Of a stretch of DNA of 27,110 bases, positions 1 through 8,285 are shown in pieces. The stretch is from assembly GCA_027625355.1 (NCBI GenBank), contig JAQBWI010000003.1, positions 1-27,110 of the forward strand. Reading direction: 5' to 3'. The stretch comes from Pseudomonadota bacterium. Lineage in GTDB: Bacteria > Pseudomonadota > Alphaproteobacteria > HIMB59 > GCA-002718135. The notes under the pieces are model-generated. The model made no database searches. It saw only the letters and a program-made list of their open reading frames with translations, and was not told the DNA's origin. The first letter of the stretch is position 1. The number at the start of each line of letters is the position of its first letter. The position numbers were made by a program, and so were the translations under genes.

Positions 1-60
1 AGCAAATATTTCTTTATTTAAATATTTTGTAAGAAAAAAATTCTTTTTAATTATTTTTAC

Positions 61-94
61 ATAAAAATAAGTTTATTAATTCAAAAAAAACTTA
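61..94 (-). terminator. Possible terminator after the methyltransferase-like gene
   Basis: On the minus strand, 31 bases past the stop of the 125-1234 gene, the arms TAAGTTT (94-88) and AAACTTA (74-68) form a perfect 7-bp inverted repeat around a 13-base loop, followed directly by five T residues. This fits a weak intrinsic terminator. The stem is almost all A-T, so chance occurrence in such AT-rich DNA is a real possibility. The rest of 1-124 shows only A/T-rich sequence with no recognisable gene. Confidence 0.35.
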
Positions 95-124
95 AATTAT
101 TCTGCTTACTAATTTATTTAAAAA

Positions 125-1234
125 TTATTTTCTTTCAATCATAAACATTTCATTGTTGAAATATAAGCCATTATTTTTATTTACAACTGAAGAAACTATA
201 TTTTGATATTTTTGTAATTTTTCTGCATCCAAAACTTTATAATCATCAATTTGATTTACATATGTAGCTACATTCCAGGCAGAAAATATAACAGATGTTG
301 CTATCCCTCCCTGTATTTCATTGGGAAGTGCCCGGAGTTGACAGCGAATTATTTTTTTATCTAAAAATTTTAATCTTTTTAACTCTTCACTTGATAGGCT
401 TGATTTAAGATATTTTGTTATTTCGTTTTTTAAGGAAGGAAAAGGATTTTCTTTTGGCCATATTTTTTTAATTATTTTGTTTGCTGGATCTTTTCCAGCA
501 GCATGAACTACAATAAGCCTTCCTTTTGGTGCAAGGGCGTTGATCATTGGATTAATAACATATTTAGCCTTTTTCTCTGCTGAAATTCTTGAGCGATATG
601 GCTGTGAAGCAATTATTAAATCAAATTTATTTGATGATTTAGATTTACTTGGAATTATATCACTTAAAACAAACTCTTGATCATCTCTATAAATAACCAA
701 AACTGATGGAGTTTTGTAAGTTGGGTTACCTGTTTTAGGCGCTCTTTCAATTTGCCAGTTTTTTTCTAAAAAAGAATTTAGGGTTCTTAGTTGATTTGCA
801 AAATCAATAGACGAGTTACCTTTTAATTTTACATACTTCCAATTAATTTTTTTTTGTTTAATTGGGTTATTTGATTGTAGGTCGGCAGCTTCTGCATAAT
901 GAAGATTTGAAATTATGAAAACGGTATTTTTATGTTCAATAAATCTATCAGGTAACTTTTCCAAACCCAACCTTACATCTTCCATACTAACTTCTTTTGT
1001 CGATACCAGAAGAGGAATATTTGGATGTTCTTGATGTGATTGTCTCATCACATTCATCAATAATGAACCATCTCCCATACCAGCATCAAATATTTTTAAA
1101 GCAGGTTTTGTTGGTTTAATTTTTTTTATATATGGGTGAATATTATCAGCAATTACATTTTTTTCATTTGTAGTTGTTACAAATAACAAATACTTTTGCC
1201 TATTATCAAAAAATCTAAAATTTTTTTTCATCAT
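125..1234 (-). CDS. SAM-dependent methyltransferase-like protein in the phosphonate cluster
   Basis: This is a 369-residue soluble protein with no signal peptide. It shows the glycine-rich SAM-binding motif I of class I methyltransferases (LKIFDAGMGDGSLL, about residues 46-59) and a motif IV-like strand, FDLIIASQPYR, near residue 204; the SQPY there recalls the NPPY of enzymes that methylate amino groups. A later stretch, APKGRLIVVHAAG, resembles the post-motif strand. At 369 residues it is larger than a minimal methyltransferase core, with long insertions of unknown role. It starts 45 bases after the phnY stop on the same strand, so it is probably the last gene of the phnA-phnY operon. The tandem ATG ATG start has no clear Shine-Dalgarno. 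The substrate is not recognisable, and activity on a phosphonate or amine is only a guess from position. Confidence 0.7.
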   Translation of the reverse strand: MMKKNFRFFDNRQKYLLFVTTTNEKNVIADNIHPYIKKIKPTKPALKIFDAGMGDGSLLMNVMRQSHQEHPNIPLLVSTKEVSMEDVRLGLEKLPDRFIEHKNTVFIISNLHYAEAADLQSNNPIKQKKINWKYVKLKGNSSIDFANQLRTLNSFLEKNWQIERAPKTGNPTYKTPSVLVIYRDDQEFVLSDIIPSKSKSSNKFDLIIASQPYRSRISAEKKAKYVINPMINALAPKGRLIVVHAAGKDPANKIIKKIWPKENPFPSLKNEITKYLKSSLSSEELKRLKFLDKKIIRCQLRALPNEIQGGIATSVIFSAWNVATYVNQIDDYKVLDAEKLQKYQNIVSSVVNKNNGLYFNNEMFMIERK

Positions 1235-1279
1235 TTAAAACTTTTAAGTAATTTATTTTTAATACTAAGGCGTATTTCT

Positions 1280-2719
1280 CTACCAAGGAAGGGAAAAAGT
1301 TTTAACATTAGTAAAACTTTTCATTGCTTCAATCACACCTTCTTTATAACCAAGTCCAGAATCTTTAATTCCACCAAATGGAGACATTTCAATTCTATAA
1401 CCCGGAACTTCCCAAATATTTACAGTACCAACTTCAAGGTTTTTAATGTAATTTTTAGCTCTCATAAAATTATTTGTACAAACACCCGAAGACAAACCAA
1501 AAGCAGTAGAATTAGATATTTTTATTACTTCTTCATCTTCATCTGGAACACGGATTATAGGAATAATTGGCCCAAATGTTTCTTCTAATACTAATTCACT
1601 TTTATAATTAACATTATCAACAACTATTGGAGGAAGTAGTGCTCCCTTTCTTCCAGGGTGATATAATACTTTTGCTCCATCTGCTTCAGCCATTGAAACT
1701 CTTTTATCAAAAAGCTCTGCTGCTTCAGCGTTTACAACCGTTCCTAAATCAGTTGATAAGTCCATTGGGTTTCCAAATTTAATTTTTTTTGCTCTCTCTA
1801 AAGCCATTTCTACAAATCTATCTGCTATTTTATTTTGACATAAAATTCTTTTAACAGCCGTACATCTTTGTCCTGAATTTTTTGTTGCGCCAGTTACTGC
1901 TAACTCCACCGCTTTTTTTAAATCATCATCAGTTAAATCATTTAGAACAATTAGAGGATCATTACCTCCTAATTCTAAAACGGTTCTTTTGTATCCAGCT
2001 TGTTCAGCAATATATTTTCCAACTCCGACACTTCCTGTGAAAGTAATGAGATCAATATTTGGATTTTGTATCATTTCCAGACCAATATCTTGAGGCCAGC
2101 CAGTAATAACGGAAAACATTTCAGGGGGCAGACCTGCGTCATACAAAATATCTGCTAGTAGCATTGCTGTCATAGGTGTTAATTCTGTCTGCTTACATAC
2201 CATACAATTATTCGTTGCAATTGAAGGAGCAATTTTATGGGCAACCATATTAAGTGGGTGATTAAAAGGTGTAATAGCAGATATAGCTCTAAGAGGTTCT
2301 CTTACGGTAAATATTTTTCTTGCCTTACCGTGTGGAGTTAAATCACATGAAAATATTTCACCATCATCCAAGATAGATAATTGAGCAGTTAATGAAAAAA
2401 CATCAAAAGCTCTTCCAACTTCATATAATGAATCTTGCTTGGATATACCTAACTCATATGTTATGACATCCGATATCTCTTCTTTTCTTCTAACAAGTTC
2501 CTCAGCTGTTTTTTGTAAAATTTGCTGTCTTTCGTATCGAGTTAATTTAGGCTGATAATTGGTTGCAATGTCCAATGCTTGTTTTGCATGCTCAGCAGTT
2601 CCAGCTGGCACAGTGCCAATTATTTCATTTGTATATGGATAATGAACATTAATATTTTTTTCTGCATCTACTTTTTTTCCTGCAATTCTCATTGATTGAT
2701 GCTTAATTGTATTTGTCAT
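1280..2719 (-). CDS. phnY: Phosphonoacetaldehyde dehydrogenase
   Basis: This is a 479-residue NAD(P)-dependent aldehyde dehydrogenase. The oxyanion Asn lies in PFNHPLN (N154), the general-base Glu in LELGGND (E249) and the nucleophile Cys in SGQRCTAVKR (C286, preceded by R285). The arginine next to the catalytic cysteine and the VGRAF segment (R103) match the phosphonate-binding pattern of PhnY rather than of generic aldehyde dehydrogenases. In that family the enzyme oxidises phosphonoacetaldehyde to phosphonoacetate. Its ATG shares one base with the phnA stop (TAATG), so the two are translationally coupled and the product would pass directly to PhnA. The pairing makes the assignment strong. 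Other aldehyde substrates cannot be excluded from sequence alone. Confidence 0.9.
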   Translation of the reverse strand: MTNTIKHQSMRIAGKKVDAEKNINVHYPYTNEIIGTVPAGTAEHAKQALDIATNYQPKLTRYERQQILQKTAEELVRRKEEISDVITYELGISKQDSLYEVGRAFDVFSLTAQLSILDDGEIFSCDLTPHGKARKIFTVREPLRAISAITPFNHPLNMVAHKIAPSIATNNCMVCKQTELTPMTAMLLADILYDAGLPPEMFSVITGWPQDIGLEMIQNPNIDLITFTGSVGVGKYIAEQAGYKRTVLELGGNDPLIVLNDLTDDDLKKAVELAVTGATKNSGQRCTAVKRILCQNKIADRFVEMALERAKKIKFGNPMDLSTDLGTVVNAEAAELFDKRVSMAEADGAKVLYHPGRKGALLPPIVVDNVNYKSELVLEETFGPIIPIIRVPDEDEEVIKISNSTAFGLSSGVCTNNFMRAKNYIKNLEVGTVNIWEVPGYRIEMSPFGGIKDSGLGYKEGVIEAMKSFTNVKTFSLPW

Positions 2720-3960
2720 TACATTGCTCCTGCTATTGCATAATAAAATGCATCATAATTATTTAATTTTTCATTACCTGGTAAAGAACTAATTTTTTTA
2801 TTTGAGATAAATGGCACTTCTCTCTCATGAAGTCCGCCGTGTGAGCGCAATGGTTCTTTTAATTTACTAAGATCGTGAGAACTTTCAGATGAACCTATAG
2901 TCATATATTGTGAAGACATACATATAATATCTCCCATTCTATCATTTGGTAAATCATACTCTTTACACCCAACTTCATTAGAAACTACAACTTCTATTTC
3001 TTTTATTTTTTTTATCTCTTCCATTGCTTCATTTATTTTAGATTTATCCTCTAGATAAATTGTTGCGAATGATCCTAACGCACCGTGGTGTACTACATAA
3101 GGATCAGTAATTGGAAGAATTACTTTTGAAGAATTATCTCCTAATTTTTTATCCAAAATGTCTTGGAGGTATATTGCATTGGGTGAGCCATCTGCTTTTG
3201 ACTTAGGTTGCATACCATGATCAGCAGTAATAATAATTGAATTATTATTTATATTTAATTGTCCAATATATTCATCAAACATAGCATAGAATTTATTAGC
3301 CACTTCATCTCCTGGAGCATATTTATGCTGGATAAAATCTGTAGTAGATAAATACATAATATCAGGTTTAAATTCATGCAAAAGTTTAACTCCAGCAGCC
3401 ATTACAAACTCGGATAAATCTTGTGAATAAACATCAGGAACATCCATTCCAAGCCAATCATTAATATTATCCATTCCATTTTCACTTATCGTTGCTTGAT
3501 CAGATTTTTCTGAAGAAAAACAAATTGCACGGGAGTCATTAAAAGTAAGGCCGTGAGATAGTAATTTTCTTAGTTTATCTTTTGCGGTAACAATTGCAAT
3601 CTTAGCACCTTGCTCATAGTATTTTTGAAAAATCGTTGGAGCTCTTAAAAACTGTGGGTCATTCATCATGACTTCTTCTCCAGTAGAAGGGGTATAAAAA
3701 AAGTTACCACATATACCATGGACTGAACTTGGTCTTCCTGTAACAATAGAGATATTATTAGGATTGGTAAAACTAGGAATGGCACTGTTTGCTAACAAAT
3801 TTTCTCCAGTATTAATTATTTTATCTAAGTTAGGTGTTAAGTTTGATTTTGAAGCTTCTTCAAAGTATTCTTTTTGACTTCCATCCAAACAAATGACTAT
3901 AGCTGTTGAAGTTGGCAATCCAGCATAGTTTCTTTCATTTATTGAAATTGTGTTTGTCAT
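2719..3960 (-). CDS. phnA: Phosphonoacetate hydrolase
   Basis: This 413-residue cytoplasmic enzyme belongs to the alkaline phosphatase superfamily. It cleaves the C-P bond of phosphonoacetate to give acetate and phosphate. The full di-zinc site is visible: D26 (CLDGS), the nucleophile T65 (SFTNPNN), D208 and H212 (TTDFIQH), D247-H248 (TADHGM) and H374 (RSHGGLH). Their spacing matches what I recall of characterised PhnA enzymes. The TAKDKLRK segment near residue 127 could supply substrate-binding lysines. It is the first gene of a minus-strand operon, with phnY overlapping its stop by one base. phnW, which would make phosphonoacetaldehyde from 2-aminoethylphosphonate, is not in this window. 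A generic nucleotide pyrophosphatase is the alternative, made unlikely by the phnY partner. Confidence 0.9.
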   Translation of the reverse strand: MTNTISINERNYAGLPTSTAIVICLDGSQKEYFEEASKSNLTPNLDKIINTGENLLANSAIPSFTNPNNISIVTGRPSSVHGICGNFFYTPSTGEEVMMNDPQFLRAPTIFQKYYEQGAKIAIVTAKDKLRKLLSHGLTFNDSRAICFSSEKSDQATISENGMDNINDWLGMDVPDVYSQDLSEFVMAAGVKLLHEFKPDIMYLSTTDFIQHKYAPGDEVANKFYAMFDEYIGQLNINNNSIIITADHGMQPKSKADGSPNAIYLQDILDKKLGDNSSKVILPITDPYVVHHGALGSFATIYLEDKSKINEAMEEIKKIKEIEVVVSNEVGCKEYDLPNDRMGDIICMSSQYMTIGSSESSHDLSKLKEPLRSHGGLHEREVPFISNKKISSLPGNEKLNNYDAFYYAIAGAM

Positions 3961-4018
3961 ATTTTGAAATTTCTAAAAACTGGTATCTACATTGATTTAC
4001 CTATAAAACCAATAAGAT

Positions 4019-4861
4019 TTGTCTCTGAGTTTTGTTTTTTTAATTATTATATTTGCTGCGTTCTGTCATGCAGGATGGAGTACTATAGTTAAGAAAAGTC
4101 AAAATGGTCTAGCAATGATGGGGATCACATCAATTATAGAAATAATTATATTTCTTCCCTTAATATTAACGGTACCATTCCCCACAATAAATATTTGGTT
4201 GTTTATTTTTGCAACAACTTTTTTGCATGGGTTATATCGTTACAGCGTAGTCAAATCTTATGAATATGGAGATCTATCTTTTGTATATCCAATTGCAAGA
4301 GGTGGCTCTGTTCTCTTAGTAGGATTGATAAGTATTTTAATTTTAGGAGTCAACATAAACCTAACAGGCACTATGGGTATTGTTTTAATTTGTTTAGGAT
4401 TATTTATGATATCTTTTTTAACAGCTAAAAAATTTAACAGATCAGCTTTCTTGATAGCTATCACAACAGCAGTTCTCATAGCAAGCTATACAATTTTAGA
4501 TGGGGTAGCAGTTAGAAAAAGTGAAAACGCATTTACTTTTATTTATTGGATGTTGTTATTAAATGGGATACCCATGCTGATTTATGCTTTTTTTTCACCA
4601 ACTGGTTTACGAAAAAAAAATAGCTATAAAGTTAAGGATGGTATAGCTGCTGGAATTTTTGCTATCCTAGGGTATGGACTAGTAGTATGGTCAATGCAGT
4701 TTATTGAAATTGCATATGTCTCAAGTATCCGTGAAATAAGCATAGTATTAGCAACTCTTCTTAGCTTTTACTTATTAAAAGAGACAGACGCTCGCAAAAG
4801 AGTAATTCCATCGATAATAATATGTACAGGTATTGCTATTTTATATTTTCAAATAACTTAA
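4019..4861 (+). CDS. DMT-superfamily permease, phosphonate-associated type
   Basis: This is a 280-residue integral membrane protein with about nine or ten hydrophobic helices in the two-repeat EamA/DMT pattern. The conserved first-repeat ending (YEYGDLSFVYPIARGGSVLL, about residues 81-100) is typical. The start is TTG at 4019: an in-frame TAA lies at 4013-4015, and no ATG occurs before the first helix. It is divergent from phnA with only 58 bases between them. A DMT-like family (TIGR03340) is known to sit beside phosphonate catabolism operons and is presumed to be a permease. Length and location fit that family, so phosphonate-related transport is the best guess. Substrate and direction are unknown. 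Confidence 0.75.
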   Translation: MSLSFVFLIIIFAAFCHAGWSTIVKKSQNGLAMMGITSIIEIIIFLPLILTVPFPTINIWLFIFATTFLHGLYRYSVVKSYEYGDLSFVYPIARGGSVLLVGLISILILGVNINLTGTMGIVLICLGLFMISFLTAKKFNRSAFLIAITTAVLIASYTILDGVAVRKSENAFTFIYWMLLLNGIPMLIYAFFSPTGLRKKNSYKVKDGIAAGIFAILGYGLVVWSMQFIEIAYVSSIREISIVLATLLSFYLLKETDARKRVIPSIIICTGIAILYFQIT

Positions 4862-4913
4862 AAAATTACGAAAATCCTAGACTATTGAGATTTTATTTCC
4901 TATAGCGAAAAAA

Positions 4914-5075
4914 GTGGAAGAAAATATAATAAAAGTAAGCCCAGAAACAGAAACTATATGTTGCGATGGGGGTCAAGATGGTTTAGGACACCCCGCAGTT
5001 TACTATAGTTTTGATAACCAAGACAAAGTCGTTTGTGGTTATTGTGGTAAGATTTACGTTAAAGAAAAAGAGTAA
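4914..5075 (+). CDS. Small zinc-finger protein (zf-CHCC type)
   Basis: A short gene of 53 codons starts at GTG 4914, in a frame open from 4881. Near the N-terminus it reads ETICCDGGQDGLGHP, followed by VYYSFDNQDKVVCGYCGK and ending in a short lysine/glutamate tail. The cysteine after ETIC, the histidine in GHP and the CGYC pair make a C-H-C-C zinc site, the pattern of the zf-CHCC family related to the NDUFS6/13-kDa subunit of complex I. The stop is five bases before the next start, so it is probably co-transcribed with the TIGR02300-type gene. The start codon is uncertain because no clear Shine-Dalgarno is present. In bacteria these small proteins are widespread and poorly characterised. Confidence 0.75.
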   Translation: MEENIIKVSPETETICCDGGQDGLGHPAVYYSFDNQDKVVCGYCGKIYVKEKE

Positions 5076-5080
5076 TTAAT

Positions 5081-5437
5081 ATGTATAAAGAATCTTGGGG
5101 AGAAAAAAGAATTTGTCCGATTTGTAGTAAGCAGTACTACGATTTAGGCAGATCTGAATTAGAATGTCCTGAATGTGGGAAAGAAATAGAGGTTACTACA
5201 ATGTCAAGACCAAGACGTGGAAGAAAACCAGGAAGCACTAATGCCGCTCCACTAACAAACCCAATTCCACCAAAAGCTAAAGAAAAAGATGATGAGCTTG
5301 ATATAGATAATTTAGATATTGATAATAACGAAGATAATTTAGAGGATGATACAGTTCTTCTTGAAGATGAAACAGAAATCGATCCAGCTGCTGATGCAGG
5401 AATAGTTACACCTGATGAAGGTGAAGAAGAATATTAA
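5081..5437 (+). CDS. TIGR02300 / FYDLN-acid family protein
   Basis: This is a 118-residue protein in two parts. An N-terminal zinc-ribbon-like segment carries CPIC...CPEC (residues 12-15 and 29-32) around YYDLGR, a variant of the FYDLNR motif that names the family. A disordered, strongly acidic C-terminal half is rich in Asp/Glu repeats such as DELDIDNLDIDNNEDN. A basic RPRRGRKPG patch, resembling an AT-hook, joins the two. The family is, to my knowledge, essentially alphaproteobacterial and of unknown function. The four cysteines, basic hook and acidic tail would suit a nucleic-acid or ribosome contact, but that is inference. It follows the small zinc-finger gene by five bases and precedes a MFS transporter by 20. 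Confidence 0.85.
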   Translation: MYKESWGEKRICPICSKQYYDLGRSELECPECGKEIEVTTMSRPRRGRKPGSTNAAPLTNPIPPKAKEKDDELDIDNLDIDNNEDNLEDDTVLLEDETEIDPAADAGIVTPDEGEEEY

Positions 5438-5457
5438 TCAATAAATAAAATTATTAT

Positions 5458-6696
5458 ATGGTATCAGTCCTACGCAATACTTGGGCTCTTTTTTTTGGTT
5501 TTGGAGTCATTTCCTTAGCACATGGTCTTCAAGGAACATTAATTGGTGTTCGATCAGTCCTTGAAGGGTTTAGTTATATTTCCACAGGATTAATTGTTGC
5601 AGGATATTATGTTGGTTATTTAACTGGATCAGTTGTTATTCCAATTTTTTTAAAACGAGTAGGTCATATACGTGTATTTGCCGCCTTAGCATCTCTGGCA
5701 TCTATCGCCATTCTTTTACATACTGTATTTCTAGATCCTTATAGTTGGTTTTTTATAAGGATTTTAACAGGAGCAAGTTTATCTGGAATATATATCATTA
5801 TGGAGAGTTGGTTAAATGACAAATCAACAAACCAAACACGTGGACAGCTTTTATCGATCTATATGATAATTACTTTTGTTTTTGTTGGTCTCGGTCAGCT
5901 ACTTCTTAATATCAGTGATCCTTCTAAAGTTGACCTATTCATTTTAGTCTCTATTCTTTTATCCTTCGCATTACTACCCATACTGCTTTCTAACACTGAA
6001 CAACCGAACACCTCTGATACAAAAAGTTTTTCACTCTCTGAATTTTATGTAATCTCTCCTCTAGGTTTTGTTGGTGTGCTTTTTACTGGTCTGGCACACA
6101 GTGTTGTTTTTGGATATGGTGCTGTGTACGCTACTTCAAAAGGCTTAAGTATTTTAGAAGTTTCCATTTTTATGATTATCATAACTTCTTTTGGAGCTTT
6201 GTCACAATGGCCCATTGGATACTTATCAGACAGAATGGATAGAAGATTAATTTTGATTGGTGTAACTTTTGCTGCATCTGGCTTGTGTATTTTAATCGTA
6301 GCATCCTCATATATATCCCTTACATTATTTTTTTTTCTCACAGCTATTTACTCATGTATGTCCTTACCAATGTATTCATTAGCAATAGCTCATACCAATG
6401 ACTTTCTAGAACAAAACGAAATTGTTGCGGCAAGCTCTGCGTTTGCAAAGCTTGTGGGTATTGGATCAATTCTTGGACCATTAATGGTTTCAGGCATGAT
6501 GAGCATTACTGGACCTAATGGTTACCATATCTACTTACTTTTAATACACGGCTTACTTGGTTTATTTGGATTATATCGTATGACAAAAAGAGCAATTCCA
6601 GCAGATAGTGAATCGCAATATGTCCCACTACCTCGAAATATTACTCCAGCAGGAATGGAGTTGAACCCAGTTACTGAGCCCGTCGAGGCAGAATAA
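5458..6696 (+). CDS. MFS transporter, YcaD-like
   Basis: This is a 412-residue inner-membrane protein with about twelve hydrophobic segments in the 6+6 layout of the major facilitator superfamily. The first-half loop has the sequence GYYVGYLTGSVVIPIFLKRVGHIRV, split here over residues 47-71, and the second half has the MFS loop signature PIGYLSDRMDRR near residue 253. The ESWLNDKS segment after the fifth helix is typical of the YcaD branch. The hydrophilic tail is short and proline-rich. The substrate is unknown. Its last 26 bases overlap the end of msrQ on the opposite strand. No Shine-Dalgarno is visible before the ATG. Confidence 0.85.
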   Translation: MVSVLRNTWALFFGFGVISLAHGLQGTLIGVRSVLEGFSYISTGLIVAGYYVGYLTGSVVIPIFLKRVGHIRVFAALASLASIAILLHTVFLDPYSWFFIRILTGASLSGIYIIMESWLNDKSTNQTRGQLLSIYMIITFVFVGLGQLLLNISDPSKVDLFILVSILLSFALLPILLSNTEQPNTSDTKSFSLSEFYVISPLGFVGVLFTGLAHSVVFGYGAVYATSKGLSILEVSIFMIIITSFGALSQWPIGYLSDRMDRRLILIGVTFAASGLCILIVASSYISLTLFFFLTAIYSCMSLPMYSLAIAHTNDFLEQNEIVAASSAFAKLVGIGSILGPLMVSGMMSITGPNGYHIYLLLIHGLLGLFGLYRMTKRAIPADSESQYVPLPRNITPAGMELNPVTEPVEAE

Positions 6697-7276
6697 CTCT
6701 ATAAAACAATCTATAGAGCAGAAGTAGTAGAATTAAAAAAATATAAATTGCAGGTTCAATCTTATTAGCACGAACTAACATATAAAAGTGTAAGCTAGCC
6801 AAAATTGCAGCAGGATAAATTAAGTAATGAATTCTTTTCCAAATTTTATATCCAACTTTTTTTAGCATTTTTTTAGGAGATGTTATCACCAAAGGAATTA
6901 ACAAAATAAAGCTTATAAAACCAAAAGTTATAAATGGTCTTTTTAAAATATCTTTAAATATAAAATTAAAATCTAAGAAATGATCTAAAACAATGTAAGT
7001 TAAAAAATGACATGTAACATAAAAAAATGCAAAAAGACCTATCATTCTTCTTGCTTCGATTAAAAAACGAAATTTTCTAAACTCACTCAGAGAAGAAATA
7101 AACAATGTTAAAACAATTAGGCGTAAAGCCATCTCTCCTAAATTATCCATTAATTTTTCTATTGGGTTTACACCTAATTGACCATTAGAAAATTGGTAAG
7201 CCCAAAAAAAAATAGGTGTGATTATTATTAAGAAAATTAATGGTTTAGTTTTTTTAAACGATTGAGTTGATATCAT
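6671..7276 (-). CDS. msrQ: Heme-binding membrane subunit MsrQ
   Basis: This is a 201-residue membrane protein with about six hydrophobic helices and the ferric-reductase-like fold. The expected heme ligands are seen as H90 in TCHFLTY, H150 in KRIHYLIYP and H163 in SLHFYMLV. MsrQ passes electrons from the quinone pool or flavin reductase to periplasmic MsrP. The start lies three bases after the msrP stop on the same strand, the standard msrPQ operon. Its 3' end overlaps the convergent MFS gene by 26 bases. Length and ligand spacing are normal for the family. Confidence 0.92.
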   Translation of the reverse strand: MISTQSFKKTKPLIFLIIITPIFFWAYQFSNGQLGVNPIEKLMDNLGEMALRLIVLTLFISSLSEFRKFRFLIEARRMIGLFAFFYVTCHFLTYIVLDHFLDFNFIFKDILKRPFITFGFISFILLIPLVITSPKKMLKKVGYKIWKRIHYLIYPAAILASLHFYMLVRANKIEPAIYIFLILLLLLYRLFYRVILPRRAQ

Positions 7277-7279
7277 TAA

Positions 7280-8197
7280 TTAATAATATTTTTTCAAATC
7301 CATTCCTTTATATAAATGACTGACCTCTTCTTCATATCCATTAAACATAAGGGTCTCGCGTCTTTTAAATTCACCAATTCGTCTTTCTGTACCTTGACTC
7401 CATCTTGGATGATCAACAAAATTATTAACATTTGAATAAAAACCATATTCACTAGGCGCCAACATTGACCAAGTAGCTTCAGGTTGTTTGTCAACAAAAC
7501 GAATAGAAGCAATTGATTTAATAGATTTAAAACCATACTTCCACGGAACAACTAATCGAAGTGGCGCACCACTTTGATTGAGTAAATCATGCCCGTACAA
7601 TCCTGTTGATAATATGGTTAAGGGATGCATTGCCTCATCCATACGCAGACCTTCCACATAGGGCCAGGGTAATAGTCTTCTTGTTTGACCAGGCATTTCC
7701 TCAGGTCTAAAAACTGTCACAAATTGAATAAATTTTGCTGATGATAAAGGATCTGCAATTTTAATTAATTCCGATAAAGGAAATCCTTGCCAAGGAATTA
7801 CCATTGACCACGCCTCAACACAACGTAATCTATAAACTCTATCTTCAATTGTTACTTGTCTTAATAATTTTTCCAAATCAAGAACTTGAGGATTGTTAAT
7901 TAAACCCTCAAGAGATATTGACCAAGGCTTTGACTTAAAGTTTCCAGAGTTTTCAGAAGGATCAGTCTTTCCCATTCCAAATTCATAAAAGTTATTATAG
8001 GTAGTGATATCTTCAAAAGAGTTTAATTTGTCATTTTCATCGAGCTGATTATCATAAATATTTTCATTAGATAAATGGTTAGCATATAGACTTGTTGATG
8101 TCCCTAGGATTAATCCAGTTGCAACTGAAGATTTTATAAACCTTCTCCTATTCAAGTATTTATTATAGGAGGTTATTTCTGAGGGTAAAATTTTCAT
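7280..8197 (-). CDS. msrP: Methionine sulfoxide reductase catalytic subunit MsrP
   Basis: This is a 305-residue periplasmic molybdopterin enzyme. A twin-arginine signal is seen at residues 17-23 (RRRFIKS) followed by a hydrophobic stretch ending about residue 40. The molybdenum-ligand cysteine is C126 in LRCVEAWSMVIPW, followed by QGFPL as in the family. The later segments GAPLRLVVPWKYGFKSIKSI (split over about residues 206-225) and the C-terminal RETLMFNGY are characteristic. It repairs oxidised methionines in exported proteins, with electrons from MsrQ, whose gene follows by three bases. The 88-base gap to the divergent yejA-like gene must hold promoters for both, but I see no convincing one. 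Confidence 0.93.
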   Translation of the reverse strand: MKILPSEITSYNKYLNRRRFIKSSVATGLILGTSTSLYANHLSNENIYDNQLDENDKLNSFEDITTYNNFYEFGMGKTDPSENSGNFKSKPWSISLEGLINNPQVLDLEKLLRQVTIEDRVYRLRCVEAWSMVIPWQGFPLSELIKIADPLSSAKFIQFVTVFRPEEMPGQTRRLLPWPYVEGLRMDEAMHPLTILSTGLYGHDLLNQSGAPLRLVVPWKYGFKSIKSIASIRFVDKQPEATWSMLAPSEYGFYSNVNNFVDHPRWSQGTERRIGEFKRRETLMFNGYEEEVSHLYKGMDLKKYY

Positions 8198-8285
8198 ATT
8201 ATTCTATATATATCCTAAATAGAAAAAAAGTAGTTTCAAAGAACTTCCTCTTCAAAATACCTTATTTAGTTGATACAAACTTATT

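Noticed and set aside
1196..1588. Plus-strand open frame of 130 codons
   Set aside because: It lies opposite the methyltransferase and phnY genes, has biased, low-complexity content and no family features.
3961..4018. Divergent promoters between phnA and the DMT permease
   Set aside because: I looked for -35/-10 pairs on both strands. The best candidates match only half of the hexamers or have wrong spacing.
7294..7551. Open frame of 85 codons inside msrP on the same strand
   Set aside because: It is an alternate frame of a well-conserved enzyme, with no start context or homology signs.
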